Source: Paraburkholderia silviterrae
GTDB lineage: Bacteria > Pseudomonadota > Gammaproteobacteria > Burkholderiales > Burkholderiaceae
Direction of reading: 5' to 3'
DNA: 64,000 bases
NCBI RefSeq assembly: GCF_004353915.1
Contig: NZ_SMRP01000014.1
Location: forward strand, 131,471-195,470
The position numbers and the translations under genes are program-made. The notes under the pieces are model-generated. The model did no database searches. It saw only the letters and a program-made list of their open reading frames with translations, and was not told the origin of the DNA. This document shows, piece by piece, positions 1 to 8,602 of the stretch. Position 1 is the stretch's first letter, and the number at the start of each line of letters is the position of its first letter.

Positions 1-1819
1 TGTACGAGGAATGGGCGTCGTGCTTGAGCGCGCCCGTGATGTCGAGATGCCCGGCCCCCGAGCTCAGACGCACGTCGTTGAAAGCAAGGCGCGCGGGATC
101 CTGCGTCACCTTGCCCTGCAGACGCAGCGCGGCCTTCGGATCGGCGAGATCGAGCGCGACGCTCTGCACGTCGCCGGCCAGATGCACCGTGATCGGGCCC
201 GCCAGCTGGGTCGGGAGCACGCTCGCTTCGAGTGCGTTCAGATCGAGGGCCGCCACCTTGAGGTCGAAGCGGCCGTTACGCCCGCTCAGCACGCCGCTAC
301 CCGTCACTGTCGCGTTCTTCACGAGCCGCACGTTCAGGTTCGAGAGGCGTTGCGTATGCGCATCGAGCACGACGTCCGTGCGCGCCTCGATGAGCGGCAG
401 CAAGTGCGCGTCGATAGCCCCCGGCTTCGCGTTGACGATCGACACCTTGCCCGCGACCGTAAAGCCCGCCGCATTGGGATTCTCGTGGCCGGGCGCGACG
501 CCGGCTGCACCCGAAGCGAGGGCGGTGGCGGAAGCCGGTGCGGCAGCCGACGCCCCAGCGGACACCCCGGCCGAAGCGTTGCGCGCGTGCGCCGCGGACG
601 CGCCCCGCGACCGCGCTGCCGATGACCCTGCCGATGCCGCCACCGATCCCGCCGCCGAGGCGCCAAGAGTACCGGACGCCGTTGCCGATCCAACCGCCGA
701 TGCGCCACGCGCACCGGGCGCCGCTGCCAACGCCGCCGCCTCGGGCACGAACGGCTTGACCGGGTCCTGCGACGGCTCCAGGTCGGCGCGCAGGGCCAAG
801 TCGGCGAACGGCGCGCCCGGCGCGAACGCCTGCGGGTTCACGTGATCGAAAGCGAGCGTCGCGCGCTTGAGCGGCACAGCCGCGAACGGCGCCGCCTCGA
901 CATGCGCCTGCCCCGCCAGCTTCATGCCGCTCGCCGCGACGTCGGCGGTCAGCGCCTCGAGCGACCCGCCGAGGCGTGCGTTCACCTGCACCGCCTCGTT
1001 GTTCACCTTGCCCGCATAGCCAAGCTCGCCCGTGAGTGCGAACGGCCGCACGCCGTCGAGCTTCGCGCTCGCGCTCACCGCGCCGTACGGTGTGTCGAGC
1101 TGCTCGACGGCCGCCTCGTGATGGCGCCCGTCGCTGCGGCCGTGGAATGAGAAATTCGAGAACTCGGTGGTCGAGGCGCCCTCGTGCAGCGTGAGCTTCG
1201 TCACGCGCAGATCGCGGATCTCGAGCGCGAGCGGCAGCCGCAGGTCGCCCGGCAGCGTCAGCGGCGACGATGGCTCGGTGGACGGCACGATGCGCGCATC
1301 GACGTTGCCCACATGCAGATAGTCGAGCACGAAGCGCCAGGGCCGCTTCTCGTGGATCTCCAGCGCCCACTGGCTGCTCACGCGGTCGACCGCGAAGGTC
1401 GTGCCGTCCGTGCCACGCCAGCGCACGTCGCGCAGGCGCAGGCCCGTCGCGATCGTGCCGCCGTCGAGCGTGCCCGCGAGTTGGCCGCCCAACACCTTCA
1501 CCGCTGCGCGCCAAACCCAGGCCGTGCCGCGCTCGGTGGTCGCCGCGCCGTACAGGAGCCCCGCCAGCAGCGAGACGATCAGCACCGGCGCCACAACCGC
1601 CCACGCGAGCGACTTCCACAGCCGGCGCCGGCGGCGCGGCGGCGGTGCGTCCGGCTCGCCGCCAACACCCGACGGCGGCGCGCCAGCGCCATGCGCTCCA
1701 TTTGCTCCATTCGCGTCGTCACCGCCGGGCGGCGGCGCGCCGCCGCCATCCGAAGGCGCGGCAAGCGTCACCGCAGGCACGAGCCAGCCCAAGCAACGCA
1801 AGCGTTCATGCGCGCTCAT
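1..1819 (-). CDS. tamB: TamB, inner-membrane-anchored translocation/assembly module subunit (partial, C-terminus off left edge)
   Basis: About 606 N-terminal residues are visible; the gene continues past the left edge. A Pro/Gly-rich cytoplasmic segment ends in RRRRLWK, followed by one membrane anchor (about residues 68-90), then periplasmic beta-rich sequence of the AsmA/DUF490 type. TamB spans the periplasm and works with TamA in outer-membrane protein or phospholipid traffic. The start is the first ATG after an in-frame TAA about 30 bases upstream. About 90 residues near positions 355-445 are almost only Ala, Gly and Ser, an apparent low-complexity insertion between beta-rich parts. It follows tamA on the same strand, with a 46-codon reading frame coupled between them. 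Family call is firm from context and sequence; the exact start is less certain. Confidence 0.88.
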   Translation of the reverse strand, partial: MSAHERLRCLGWLVPAVTLAAPSDGGGAPPPGGDDANGANGAHGAGAPPSGVGGEPDAPPPRRRRRLWKSLAWAVVAPVLIVSLLAGLLYGAATTERGTAWVWRAAVKVLGGQLAGTLDGGTIATGLRLRDVRWRGTDGTTFAVDRVSSQWALEIHEKRPWRFVLDYLHVGNVDARIVPSTEPSSPLTLPGDLRLPLALEIRDLRVTKLTLHEGASTTEFSNFSFHGRSDGRHHEAAVEQLDTPYGAVSASAKLDGVRPFALTGELGYAGKVNNEAVQVNARLGGSLEALTADVAASGMKLAGQAHVEAAPFAAVPLKRATLAFDHVNPQAFAPGAPFADLALRADLEPSQDPVKPFVPEAAALAAAPGARGASAVGSATASGTLGASAAGSVAASAGSSAARSRGASAAHARNASAGVSAGASAAAPASATALASGAAGVAPGHENPNAAGFTVAGKVSIVNAKPGAIDAHLLPLIEARTDVVLDAHTQRLSNLNVRLVKNATVTGSGVLSGRNGRFDLKVAALDLNALEASVLPTQLAGPITVHLAGDVQSVALDLADPKAALRLQGKVTQDPARLAFNDVRLSSGAGHLDITGALKHDAHSSY

Positions 1820-1956
1820 GCGGCGCCCCCTGCGGCAGCGAGCCCTTTAGCCGTGCGTCCTGCGGCGGCACGCCCTCCGGCGGCGCGCTCCCCGGCGGTG
1901 CGCCCTGGGGCGAGCGGCAGCATCGAAGCGGCACGGAGCGTGGCAGGCGTCATCAT
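1816..1956 (-). CDS. Small reading frame linking tamA and tamB (46 aa, doubtful)
   Basis: Its ATG overlaps the tamA stop (TGATG) and its own TGA overlaps the tamB start (ATGA), so on paper it is translationally coupled on both sides. The peptide is Ala/Gly/Arg-rich and resembles nothing I know. The DNA here is a degenerate GC-rich repeat (units like GGCGGCGCGCCCTCC). The likeliest explanation is that it is the original tamB 5' end, thrown out of frame by a small indel in this repeat. A genuine leader peptide is the alternative. Confidence 0.25.
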   Translation of the reverse strand: MMTPATLRAASMLPLAPGRTAGERAAGGRAAAGRTAKGLAAAGGAA

Positions 1957-3953
1957 CAGAATGCGATTCCGAGAGTCACGTAGGGCCGCACTCTGCGGTC
2001 GCGAAAACCGTACGCGAGGTCGAGATTGACCGGACCGACAGGGCTACGCCAGCGCGCGCCGAAGCCCGCGCCCGGATAGAAGACCTTTTCTCCCCAGGTG
2101 TCGGTGGCGGTGCCGACATCGAAGAAGACCGCGCCGCCCCAGTCGCGATTGAACCAGTGCTGATATTCGCCCGACCCGGTCACGAGGTACTTGGTCGGCA
2201 AAATCGAGCCGTCGACGTTGTTGCCGATGCTCTGGAAGGAATAGCCGCGCACCGAGTTCGAGCCGCCCGCGCGGAACAGCAGCGAGGCTGGCACGTCCGA
2301 GGAACTGCTCGACGTGAATACGCCCCCCATCTCGGCGCGAAACAGCACGATGTCGTCGCGGCCGATCGGCAGATACTGCTGGCCGCGCATGTAGCCGCGC
2401 ACGAAGTTGGCATCGGAGCCCGCGCCCTTCACGCCGAAGCCCGCCTCCACGCGCACGAGGTTGCCCGAGCGCGGAAAGAGCGGATCGTCGACGTTGCGGC
2501 GCGTCCACGACCATTGAGGCACCAGCGCACGGGCCATGGTGGGCGGCCCGGCATTCTGGTAAAGGCGGTCCTGGTAGTAGAGCAGCGAGTACGCGTAGTC
2601 GATGTTCTGCGAGGTGCGCGTGCGCTGCACGCCCGCGCGCAGGCTGTAGATCGTGGTGTCCGAGACGTCGGTCGTCGTGTACGACGCCAGCACGCTGTTG
2701 GTCCACGCACGCGGGCCCGGCGGCATCGACAGTTGTATCTGGCCGTATTTCTGGATCTTGTCGAGCCGCCCCGAGAGCTGGAGCGGCCATGCCGAGCCAA
2801 AGGTGTTCAGATACGTGTACGAGCCCTGGATATGCGGACCGGTATCGGTCGAGTAGCCCACGCCGCCGCGGAAGTTGTTGTACGGATACTCGCTCACCTT
2901 CACGTGCAGCGGCGTCTGCTCGGGCTTTTGCGTGTTGTCGTCCACGTCGATGGCCACGCTCGCGTAGTACGGCGTGTTCTGGACCTGGCGCTGCAGCTCG
3001 GTCACACGGTTGACATCGTAGATTTCGCCGGGCGAGATCGGGTTCACGTTGTCGATGGTTTTCTGCGGATAACGCCGCGTGCCCGAGACGTCGATCTGCC
3101 CCATCGTGAAGGTCGGGCCGCTGTCAAATGTCACGGAAAGCTTCGCATCATGCTTGAGCGGATCGACGCGCGCCTCGGAATGCACGATCTTCGCGCCCAG
3201 GTAGCGCCGCGCCTGCAGCGCCCTGAGCGCCGCGCTCTTGGCGCCGTCCCAGCCCGACTGCGTGAAGGCTTCGCCTTCGTGCAGCGAGAACGCGAAACGC
3301 GTGGCATTTTCCTGCGCGGGGTCCTCGGTCTGCACGGGGCCGGTAAACGTGAGCGTCACCGCCGAGATCTGCGTGCGCGGGCCCGCGTCGACATATACGG
3401 TCACGGCGCGCTTGCCGTTCGCGCCTGTGCGCACGTCGGTGCGCACGACCGGCGTGAAATATCCGTCCGTGGAGGCCAGGTCGCGCACCTGCTGCGGCGT
3501 GGCGGTCACGAGAAAGTCGAACTGGTCGTCGCTGACGCCGGGCCGCGTGGAGAAGCGCGCGAGGTCGAGATGCGCTTCTAGCAGCTTGCGCAACTCGCGC
3601 GGCGAGGTCTGGATGTCGACGTCGTAGTACGTGCGCTTGTGCGACCAGGGCAGCAGGCTGGCGAGATCGGCGCGCGCGGGCGCCGCGGTCACCAAACTGG
3701 CCATGAGGCCTGCGGCAAGCCATGCGGCCAAGCGCAGGGAGAAGCCAGCGGAAGAGCAGGCTGAAAAGCGGGCCGAGAAGCTGGCGGAGAAGCAAGCCGA
3801 GAAGCAAGCCGAAAAGCGGATCAAAAAGCCGACTGCGGGGTGCCCCCCCTCAGCGGGCCCGCCGTTGGCGCGCTGCGTGGCGGCGTGAGCACGCCGCGTC
3901 ACCCGTGACGGATGCCGCTTCGCACGCAACGCTTCGATCACCCATCCCGCCAA
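1956..3953 (-). CDS. tamA: TamA, Omp85-family outer-membrane protein
   Basis: 665 codons as an open frame, against roughly 580 for E. coli TamA. The mature part has POTRA-type repeats in its first half and a surface-antigen beta-barrel in the second, ending in aromatic Phe (GIAF) as outer-membrane barrels do. A signal peptide is visible around residues 72-95 (LAAWLAAGLMASLV, then APARA). TamA pairs with TamB, encoded immediately downstream. The start is a problem: the open frame begins at a TTG and there is no ATG before the signal-peptide core. The extra N-terminus contains FSAC-type tetrapeptides from a 12-bp tandem repeat. The true start is probably one of the near-cognate codons closer to the signal peptide. 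Confidence 0.9.
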   Translation of the reverse strand: MAGWVIEALRAKRHPSRVTRRAHAATQRANGGPAEGGHPAVGFLIRFSACFSACFSASFSARFSACSSAGFSLRLAAWLAAGLMASLVTAAPARADLASLLPWSHKRTYYDVDIQTSPRELRKLLEAHLDLARFSTRPGVSDDQFDFLVTATPQQVRDLASTDGYFTPVVRTDVRTGANGKRAVTVYVDAGPRTQISAVTLTFTGPVQTEDPAQENATRFAFSLHEGEAFTQSGWDGAKSAALRALQARRYLGAKIVHSEARVDPLKHDAKLSVTFDSGPTFTMGQIDVSGTRRYPQKTIDNVNPISPGEIYDVNRVTELQRQVQNTPYYASVAIDVDDNTQKPEQTPLHVKVSEYPYNNFRGGVGYSTDTGPHIQGSYTYLNTFGSAWPLQLSGRLDKIQKYGQIQLSMPPGPRAWTNSVLASYTTTDVSDTTIYSLRAGVQRTRTSQNIDYAYSLLYYQDRLYQNAGPPTMARALVPQWSWTRRNVDDPLFPRSGNLVRVEAGFGVKGAGSDANFVRGYMRGQQYLPIGRDDIVLFRAEMGGVFTSSSSSDVPASLLFRAGGSNSVRGYSFQSIGNNVDGSILPTKYLVTGSGEYQHWFNRDWGGAVFFDVGTATDTWGEKVFYPGAGFGARWRSPVGPVNLDLAYGFRDRRVRPYVTLGIAF
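3748..3831. repeat. 12-bp tandem repeat, 7 imperfect copies, in the 5' end of tamA
   Basis: Units on the + strand read GCGGAAGAGCAG, GCTGAAAAGCGG, GCCGAGAAGCTG, GCGGAGAAGCAA, GCCGAGAAGCAA, GCCGAAAAGCGG, ATCAAAAAGCCG. The unit is a multiple of three, so the tamA frame stays open and encodes Phe-Ser-Ala-Cys-like tetrapeptides just before the signal peptide. Confidence 0.85.
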
Positions 3954-4413
3954 ACAAGACCTCCAGCCGTCGTTCTTTTGCCCATTGCATACGTTTGCGC
4001 AGGCGCCTCTTGCCGCGGCGCGGGCGCAAACGCGTTATTTCACCACAACAACGCTCGAAAACCCCAGGACGCGGCGCAAAAAGGGCCGCAAGGAGCGCCT
4101 CATCAAGCTGCGTTGCCGCCTGGTACGACGCACAAGCACCGGTTTCACCCAGCTGCCGCTTGCCGGACACCGCTCCCCGGCCGGCGCGCACCAAGCCCGT
4201 CCGGGGCGTGCCGGGCGAGCGCCGATGCGGCCCCCGCCCGCGCACGGAGCGAGCGCCTTGCATGCACTGTCCGCCTGGATGTTCCGCGCCCGGCGCTTGC
4301 GGTAAAATTGCCGCCGACACGCATCGAGGCGGCCTGTCAGACACCGCCGCCTCACCGCACCTACGCGCACTTTTATGTGCACCTATGCGCAGCACTCGCG
4401 ACGGACGTTAGCC
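3954..4413. other. Intergenic region between tamA and the DUF3460 gene
   Basis: About 460 bp separating divergent genes, so it should carry both promoters. TAAAAT at 4303-4308 could be a -10 hexamer for the rightward DUF3460-scpA unit, but I see no matching -35. I found no convincing gene. Confidence 0.4.
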
Positions 4414-4599
4414 ATGTATCAGTCGGAAATCACGCAGTTCCTGAACCAGCTCAAAGAGCAGAAGCCGTATCTCGATGAGCAGCAGCGCAAGGGCCGCGCG
4501 CTCCTGTGGGACAAGCAGCCGGTCGACCTCGACGAGCGCGAGCGCCAGCAGGCCTCGCGCGTCAAGCAAACGTCGTACGTCTACTACCAGAACTTCTGA
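4414..4599 (+). CDS. DUF3460 family small protein
   Basis: 61 codons. Starts MYQSEITQFLNQLK and ends VYYQNF, matching the DUF3460 family found directly upstream of scpA in Burkholderiaceae. Highly charged, with no signal peptide or membrane segment, so probably a small cytoplasmic protein of unknown function. The start ATG follows the in-frame leader codons GTTAGCC, and length fits the family. Its TGA overlaps the scpA ATG (TGATG), implying co-transcription and translational coupling with chromosome segregation. Confidence 0.85.
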   Translation: MYQSEITQFLNQLKEQKPYLDEQQRKGRALLWDKQPVDLDERERQQASRVKQTSYVYYQNF

Positions 4600-5558
4600 T
4601 GGCCGAGGCCGACGGGGCCGACATGGCTAACGAGGCCGAAGGACGGCCCGACGCACGTCATGCCCCCCCGGCCGGCGCGGCGGCGGGCCATGCTCCAGCA
4701 GGCCCGGCCGGCCAGATGGCCAGCGCGGGTGAAGCGCTCGCCGCGCCCGCCACGGATTCGACGCCCGACACGGTTGACGGCGTCGCGTTTGCACGCCTGT
4801 ACGGCGAGCCGCTCTTCAAGCTCCCGCAAGACCTCTACATCCCGCCCGACGCGCTCGAAGTCTTCCTCGAGACGTTCGAAGGCCCGCTCGATCTGCTGCT
4901 CTACCTGATCCGCAAGCAGAACTTCAACGTGCTCGACATTCCGATGGCGGACGTCACGGTGCAATACCTCGGCTATGTCGAGCAACTGCGCAAGACCAAC
5001 CTCGAACTCGCCGCGGAATATCTGCTGATGGCCGCCATGCTCATCGAGATCAAGTCGCGCATGCTGCTGCCGGTCAAGAAGTCCGACACCGGCGAGGAAG
5101 CCGAAGACCCGCGCGCCGAGCTCGTGCGGCGCCTGCTCGAATACGAGCAGATGAAGCTCGCCGCGCAGCGCATCGACCGCCTGCCGCAGCTCGGCCGCGA
5201 CTTCATGCGCGCCGAGGTCTATATCGAGCAGAGCATCACGCCGCGCTTTCCCGACGTGGACAGCTGCGACCTGCGCGCCGCATGGGCCGACGTCATCAAG
5301 CGCGCGAAGCTGGTGCAGCATCACAAGATCTCGCGCGAGGAGCTCTCGGTGCGCGAGCACATGAGCGTGATCCTGCGCAAGCTCCAGGGCGCGCGCTTCA
5401 TGGAGTTCTCCGAGCTCTTCGACGTCACGCGCGGCGTGCCCGTCGTGGTCGTGAACTTCATCGCCATGCTCGAGCTCGCGCGCGAATCGCTCATCGAGAT
5501 CACCCAGGCCGAGCCGTTCGCGCCGGTCTACGTGCGCCTCGCCTATCTGCCTGCCTGA
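4599..5558 (+). CDS. scpA: ScpA, segregation and condensation protein A (kleisin)
   Basis: 319 residues. ScpA bridges the SMC ATPase heads and, with ScpB, forms the condensin that compacts and segregates chromosomes. After an Ala/Pro-rich, probably disordered N-terminus of about 80 residues comes the kleisin signature FEGPLDLLLYLI (about 93-104), then the helical MLIEIKSRMLLPV region and a C-terminal winged-helix part containing VREHMSVILRKL. The start overlaps the stop of the DUF3460 gene. scpB and smc are not in this window. A strong terminator-like palindrome follows. Confidence 0.95.
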   Translation: MAEADGADMANEAEGRPDARHAPPAGAAAGHAPAGPAGQMASAGEALAAPATDSTPDTVDGVAFARLYGEPLFKLPQDLYIPPDALEVFLETFEGPLDLLLYLIRKQNFNVLDIPMADVTVQYLGYVEQLRKTNLELAAEYLLMAAMLIEIKSRMLLPVKKSDTGEEAEDPRAELVRRLLEYEQMKLAAQRIDRLPQLGRDFMRAEVYIEQSITPRFPDVDSCDLRAAWADVIKRAKLVQHHKISREELSVREHMSVILRKLQGARFMEFSELFDVTRGVPVVVVNFIAMLELARESLIEITQAEPFAPVYVRLAYLPA

Positions 5559-5581
5559 GCCGCACTCGCCCATCGAGATTT

Positions 5582-5621
5582 GAAATCGCCACCGGCACGA
5601 CGTCGTGCCGGTGGCGATTTC
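5582..5621. terminator. 40-bp perfect palindrome, likely terminator after scpA
   Basis: Two 20-base arms (starting GAAATCGCCACCGG, ending CCGGTGGCGATTTC) are exact reverse complements with no spacer, 23 bases after the scpA stop. A T-rich stretch (TTTCCTTTG) follows. It can fold as a GC-rich hairpin and could terminate on either strand. Confidence 0.75.
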
Positions 5622-5807
5622 CTTTGGGCTTCGTGTCCGCGCGCGCGGCTTTGAGTTCGGACAAGAACGATGCGCGCCGCGCCGATGTTGAGATGTGTTT
5701 CCAAAGCGGAAGCCATAGACTGGCCCGCTTTACCGGCTATCGCCATGACGAGCGCTTACGGCTCGGTCACTTCAGCGCTAGCGGCTCGAAACCACCAACA
5801 ATTTCAT

Positions 5808-6647
5808 ATGCACGGTCAGAAATTCATCCGTTCTCAGGGGCGCCGGAAACCAGGGGGATTCACCGCCATCGCGGCTCGATTGGTTGTGAGCGCAGCGATC
5901 TGCTTCTCGTGCACGCTCGCCCTGGCGCAATCGGCGGCCGACGATGCCAACAAGAGCAATAACCCGCTCAGCCTCGCGACCTCGCTGAACTTGCAGAACT
6001 ACTTCACGCCGAGCCTCTTCGGCAGTAACGACCACACCAACGATTTCCTCTTGCGCTCGGCGATCCCGATCGCACCGAATGCGCTCATTGCGGCGCCGGA
6101 GATCTTTCGCGTGACCGTGCCCGTGAGCACGCGTCCGGGCAGCACGGGCGGTTACACGACGGGACTGGGCGACCTCAATCTGTTCGACATCTTCCTGCTG
6201 CACGGGGGCGCGATCGACATTGGCGCAGGGCCCCTGATCACGGCTCCGACGGCGACCGACCGCTCGCTCGGCACCGGCAAATGGCAGGCGGGCCTCGCGG
6301 CAGTCGCCATCAACGTCGACAGGCAGCGGCTGCTGGGCGCGCTGATTCAGTGGCAGCACTCGTTCGCCGGCCAGAGCGACCGGCCCGACGTGCAGACGCT
6401 CACCGCCCAGCCGGTCGTCATCTGGAATCTGCCCCAAGGCTGGTACGTGCGCTCGACCGGCACCTGGACGTTCGACTTGCAGCACGGGGGCTACTACATC
6501 CCGGTGGGGCTCGGCGCGGGCAAGACATGGAAAGCCCGCTCCACCATCTACAACGTGTTCGTCGAGCCCCAGTATTCCGTCGCGCACGCGGGCAACGCGC
6601 CACGATGGCAAATATTCGCCGGCTTGAACATGACCCTCGGCAAGTAG
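5808..6647 (+). CDS. Predicted outer-membrane beta-barrel protein, neuromedin-U/transporter-like family
   Basis: 279 residues from ATG at 5808. A long basic N-terminus (MHGQKFIRSQGRRK) leads into a signal peptide (AARLVVSAAICFSCTLALAQ, cleavage near residue 42). The mature part alternates polar and aromatic/aliphatic residues with motifs such as GLGDLNLFDI and GAGPLITAPTATD. These recur in small Proteobacterial proteins annotated as outer-membrane transporter or neuromedin U, whose function is unproven. Upstream in-frame codons exist to 5670, but the 5808 ATG directly precedes the basic n-region. It has its own promoter region after the scpA terminator and no obvious operon partner. Confidence 0.6.
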   Translation: MHGQKFIRSQGRRKPGGFTAIAARLVVSAAICFSCTLALAQSAADDANKSNNPLSLATSLNLQNYFTPSLFGSNDHTNDFLLRSAIPIAPNALIAAPEIFRVTVPVSTRPGSTGGYTTGLGDLNLFDIFLLHGGAIDIGAGPLITAPTATDRSLGTGKWQAGLAAVAINVDRQRLLGALIQWQHSFAGQSDRPDVQTLTAQPVVIWNLPQGWYVRSTGTWTFDLQHGGYYIPVGLGAGKTWKARSTIYNVFVEPQYSVAHAGNAPRWQIFAGLNMTLGK

Positions 6648-6966
6648 GCGCCGCGCGAAACCGGCGCCAGCCCCGCGCCCCGGAGCCGCAGCGCCCGAAG
6701 CATCGCTCGCGGCGCCATGACCCTCTTTTCCACGCCGTGGCGGCCGGGCAGCGCGATCCAGCCCTATACAGGCTCCCCTCGCGCGAGGCCAGGATAATCC
6801 CCCATCCGAAGCGGCTGCGCAGCACGCCCAAATCCTCTACAATCGCCCGCGCCTGCCCGTGACGGGCCGGGCACGCCATCCGGCCGGCCGCGCGCCCTGG
6901 TGCGCCGCGCGTTTCGCCGGTTGCCGCAACCCGTCTTGCCCCGTGCGAGGCATAACGCATCCGATC
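6648..6966. other. Intergenic region upstream of panC
   Basis: 319 bp. TACAAT at 6838-6843 resembles a sigma-70 -10 box about 120 bases before panC, without a recognisable -35. No gene or strong hairpin seen. Confidence 0.35.
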
Positions 6967-7800
6967 ATGAAAGTCATCAGCTCGATTCAGGAACTGCGCG
7001 ACCAGTTGCGCGGCCAAAACCGCACCGCGTTCGTGCCGACCATGGGCAACCTGCACGAAGGCCACCTCTCGCTGATGCGCCTCGCGCGCCAGCACGGCGA
7101 CCCGGTAGTCGCCAGCATCTTCGTCAACCGCCTGCAGTTCGGCCCCAACGAAGATTTCGACAAATACCCGCGCACGCTCCAGGACGACATCGAGAAGCTG
7201 CAGAAGGAAAACGTCTACGTGCTGTTCGCGCCCACCGAGCGCGACATGTACCCGCAGCCGCAGGAATACCGCGTGCACCCGCCGCACAACCTCGGCGACA
7301 TTCTGGAAGGCGAGTTCCGGCCCGGGTTCTTCGAAGGCGTCTGCACCGTGGTCATGAAGCTGATGTCGTGCGTGCAGCCGCGCGTCGCAGTGTTCGGCAA
7401 GAAGGACTATCAGCAGCTCATGATCGTGCGCGCGATGTGCCAGCAGTTCGCGCTGCCGACCGAGGTGATCGCCGCCGAAACCGTGCGCGACACCGACGGC
7501 CTCGCGCTCAGCTCGCGCAACCGCTATCTCGCGGCCGCCGAGCGCGCCGAGGCGCCGCAGCTCGCGGGTGTGCTGCGCACGATCCGCGAGCAGGTGCTCT
7601 CGGGCCGCCGCGACTTCCAGCAGCTCGAGCTCGACGCCATGGCCACGCTTGCCGCGCGCGGCTGGAAGCCCGACTACATCGCCATCCGCAGGCAGGCGAA
7701 CCTCCTGCCCCCCGTACCTGGTGAAACGGATGCGCCGCTCGTCGTGGTGGCTGCGGCCAAGCTGGGCGCCACGCGCCTGATCGACAATCTCGAGATCTGA
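6967..7800 (+). CDS. panC: Pantothenate synthetase
   Basis: 277 residues, the usual length. Condenses pantoate with beta-alanine using ATP in the cytoplasm, the last step of pantothenate (vitamin B5) synthesis. The nucleotide-binding signature PTMGNLHEGH (24-33) contains the HxGH element; FGKKDYQQL (143-151) and LSSRN (181-185, KMSKS-like) line the ATP site. The start ATG gives the family N-terminus MKVISSIQELR. panD, which supplies beta-alanine, follows 120 bases downstream on the same strand. Confidence 0.97.
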   Translation: MKVISSIQELRDQLRGQNRTAFVPTMGNLHEGHLSLMRLARQHGDPVVASIFVNRLQFGPNEDFDKYPRTLQDDIEKLQKENVYVLFAPTERDMYPQPQEYRVHPPHNLGDILEGEFRPGFFEGVCTVVMKLMSCVQPRVAVFGKKDYQQLMIVRAMCQQFALPTEVIAAETVRDTDGLALSSRNRYLAAAERAEAPQLAGVLRTIREQVLSGRRDFQQLELDAMATLAARGWKPDYIAIRRQANLLPPVPGETDAPLVVVAAAKLGATRLIDNLEI

Positions 7801-7920
7801 ACCAATCTGAGCGGATCTGAGCGCCGCGCCGCCTGCGCGCCGGCTCACCCGGTCTCAGCACGCTTTTTTTCGGCATTACCCGTGGCGGGCCGTGCGCCCG
7901 CCCGCCTGAGGAGACTCACC

Positions 7921-8307
7921 ATGCAACGCCATATGCTCAAGTCGAAGATCCACCGCGTCGCCGTCACGCACTGCGAGCTGCATTACGAAGGCTCGTGCGC
8001 GATCGACGAGAACCTGCTCGAAGCGGCGAACATCGTCGAGAACGAGCGCATCGACATCTGGAACATCAACAACGGCGAGCGCTTCACGACCTACGCGATC
8101 AAGGGCGAGCGCGGCAGCGGCATGATCTCGCTGAACGGCTCGGCCGCGCGCCGCGCGCAACTGGGCGACCTCGTGATCATCGCGGCTTTCGCGAACGTGG
8201 AAGAAGAAGAGCTGAAGGCAGGCTGGAAGCCGGACCTCGTGTTCGTCGACGAGAACAACCGCATCAAGGGCAGCCGCGACCACGTGCCGACGCAAAGCTG
8301 GAGCTAA
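7921..8307 (+). CDS. panD: Aspartate 1-decarboxylase (pyruvoyl-dependent), proenzyme
   Basis: 128 residues. Decarboxylates L-aspartate to beta-alanine for PanC. The proenzyme self-cleaves at Gly24-Ser25 (HYEGSCAID), turning Ser25 into the pyruvoyl cofactor; Tyr22, Lys9 and the NGSAARRAQLGD region are all present. A ribosome site (GAGGAG) lies 8 bases before the ATG. It probably forms a transcription unit with panC. The 3' flank is a 14-bp tandem repeat and the next gene is convergent. Confidence 0.97.
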   Translation: MQRHMLKSKIHRVAVTHCELHYEGSCAIDENLLEAANIVENERIDIWNINNGERFTTYAIKGERGSGMISLNGSAARRAQLGDLVIIAAFANVEEEELKAGWKPDLVFVDENNRIKGSRDHVPTQSWS

Positions 8308-8324
8308 AGCGCGAGCGGCCGCGC

Positions 8325-8422
8325 GGCGGCTTGCGTTCGGCGGCTTGCGTTCGGCGGCTTGCGTTCGGCGGCTTGCGTTCGGCGGCTTGCGTCCGGCGGC
8401 TTGCGTCCGGCGGCTTGCGTCC
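8325..8422. repeat. 14-bp tandem repeat, 7 copies, between panD and the ParA gene
   Basis: GGCGGCTTGCGTTC four times, then GGCGGCTTGCGTCC three times, with no other mismatch, ending in a degenerate partial copy. It starts 17 bases after panD and lies between convergent genes. The clean unit array suggests recent copy-number change. Further imperfect 11-13-bp CTCAGGGGCC units lie at about 8549-8590. Confidence 0.95.
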
Positions 8423-8602
8423 GGCGCTTGCGGCTCATGCGGCGGGCGCCCTGCCCGCCGCGGCACGCATCACCGGGCGCGGGGCACGCCCCCGGTGGTT
8501 CGCAGCGCGCTGGCCGCTCGCGCCAGTCACGCGCCATTCTCGCGCCGCTCAGGTCCACTCAGGGGCCGCTCAGGGGCCATTCAGGTACCACTCGGGTGGC
8601 GC

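Noticed and set aside
8325..8422. CRISPR-like array
   Set aside because: Units are 14 bp and directly adjacent without spacers; no cas genes. The same applies to all other repeats in the window.
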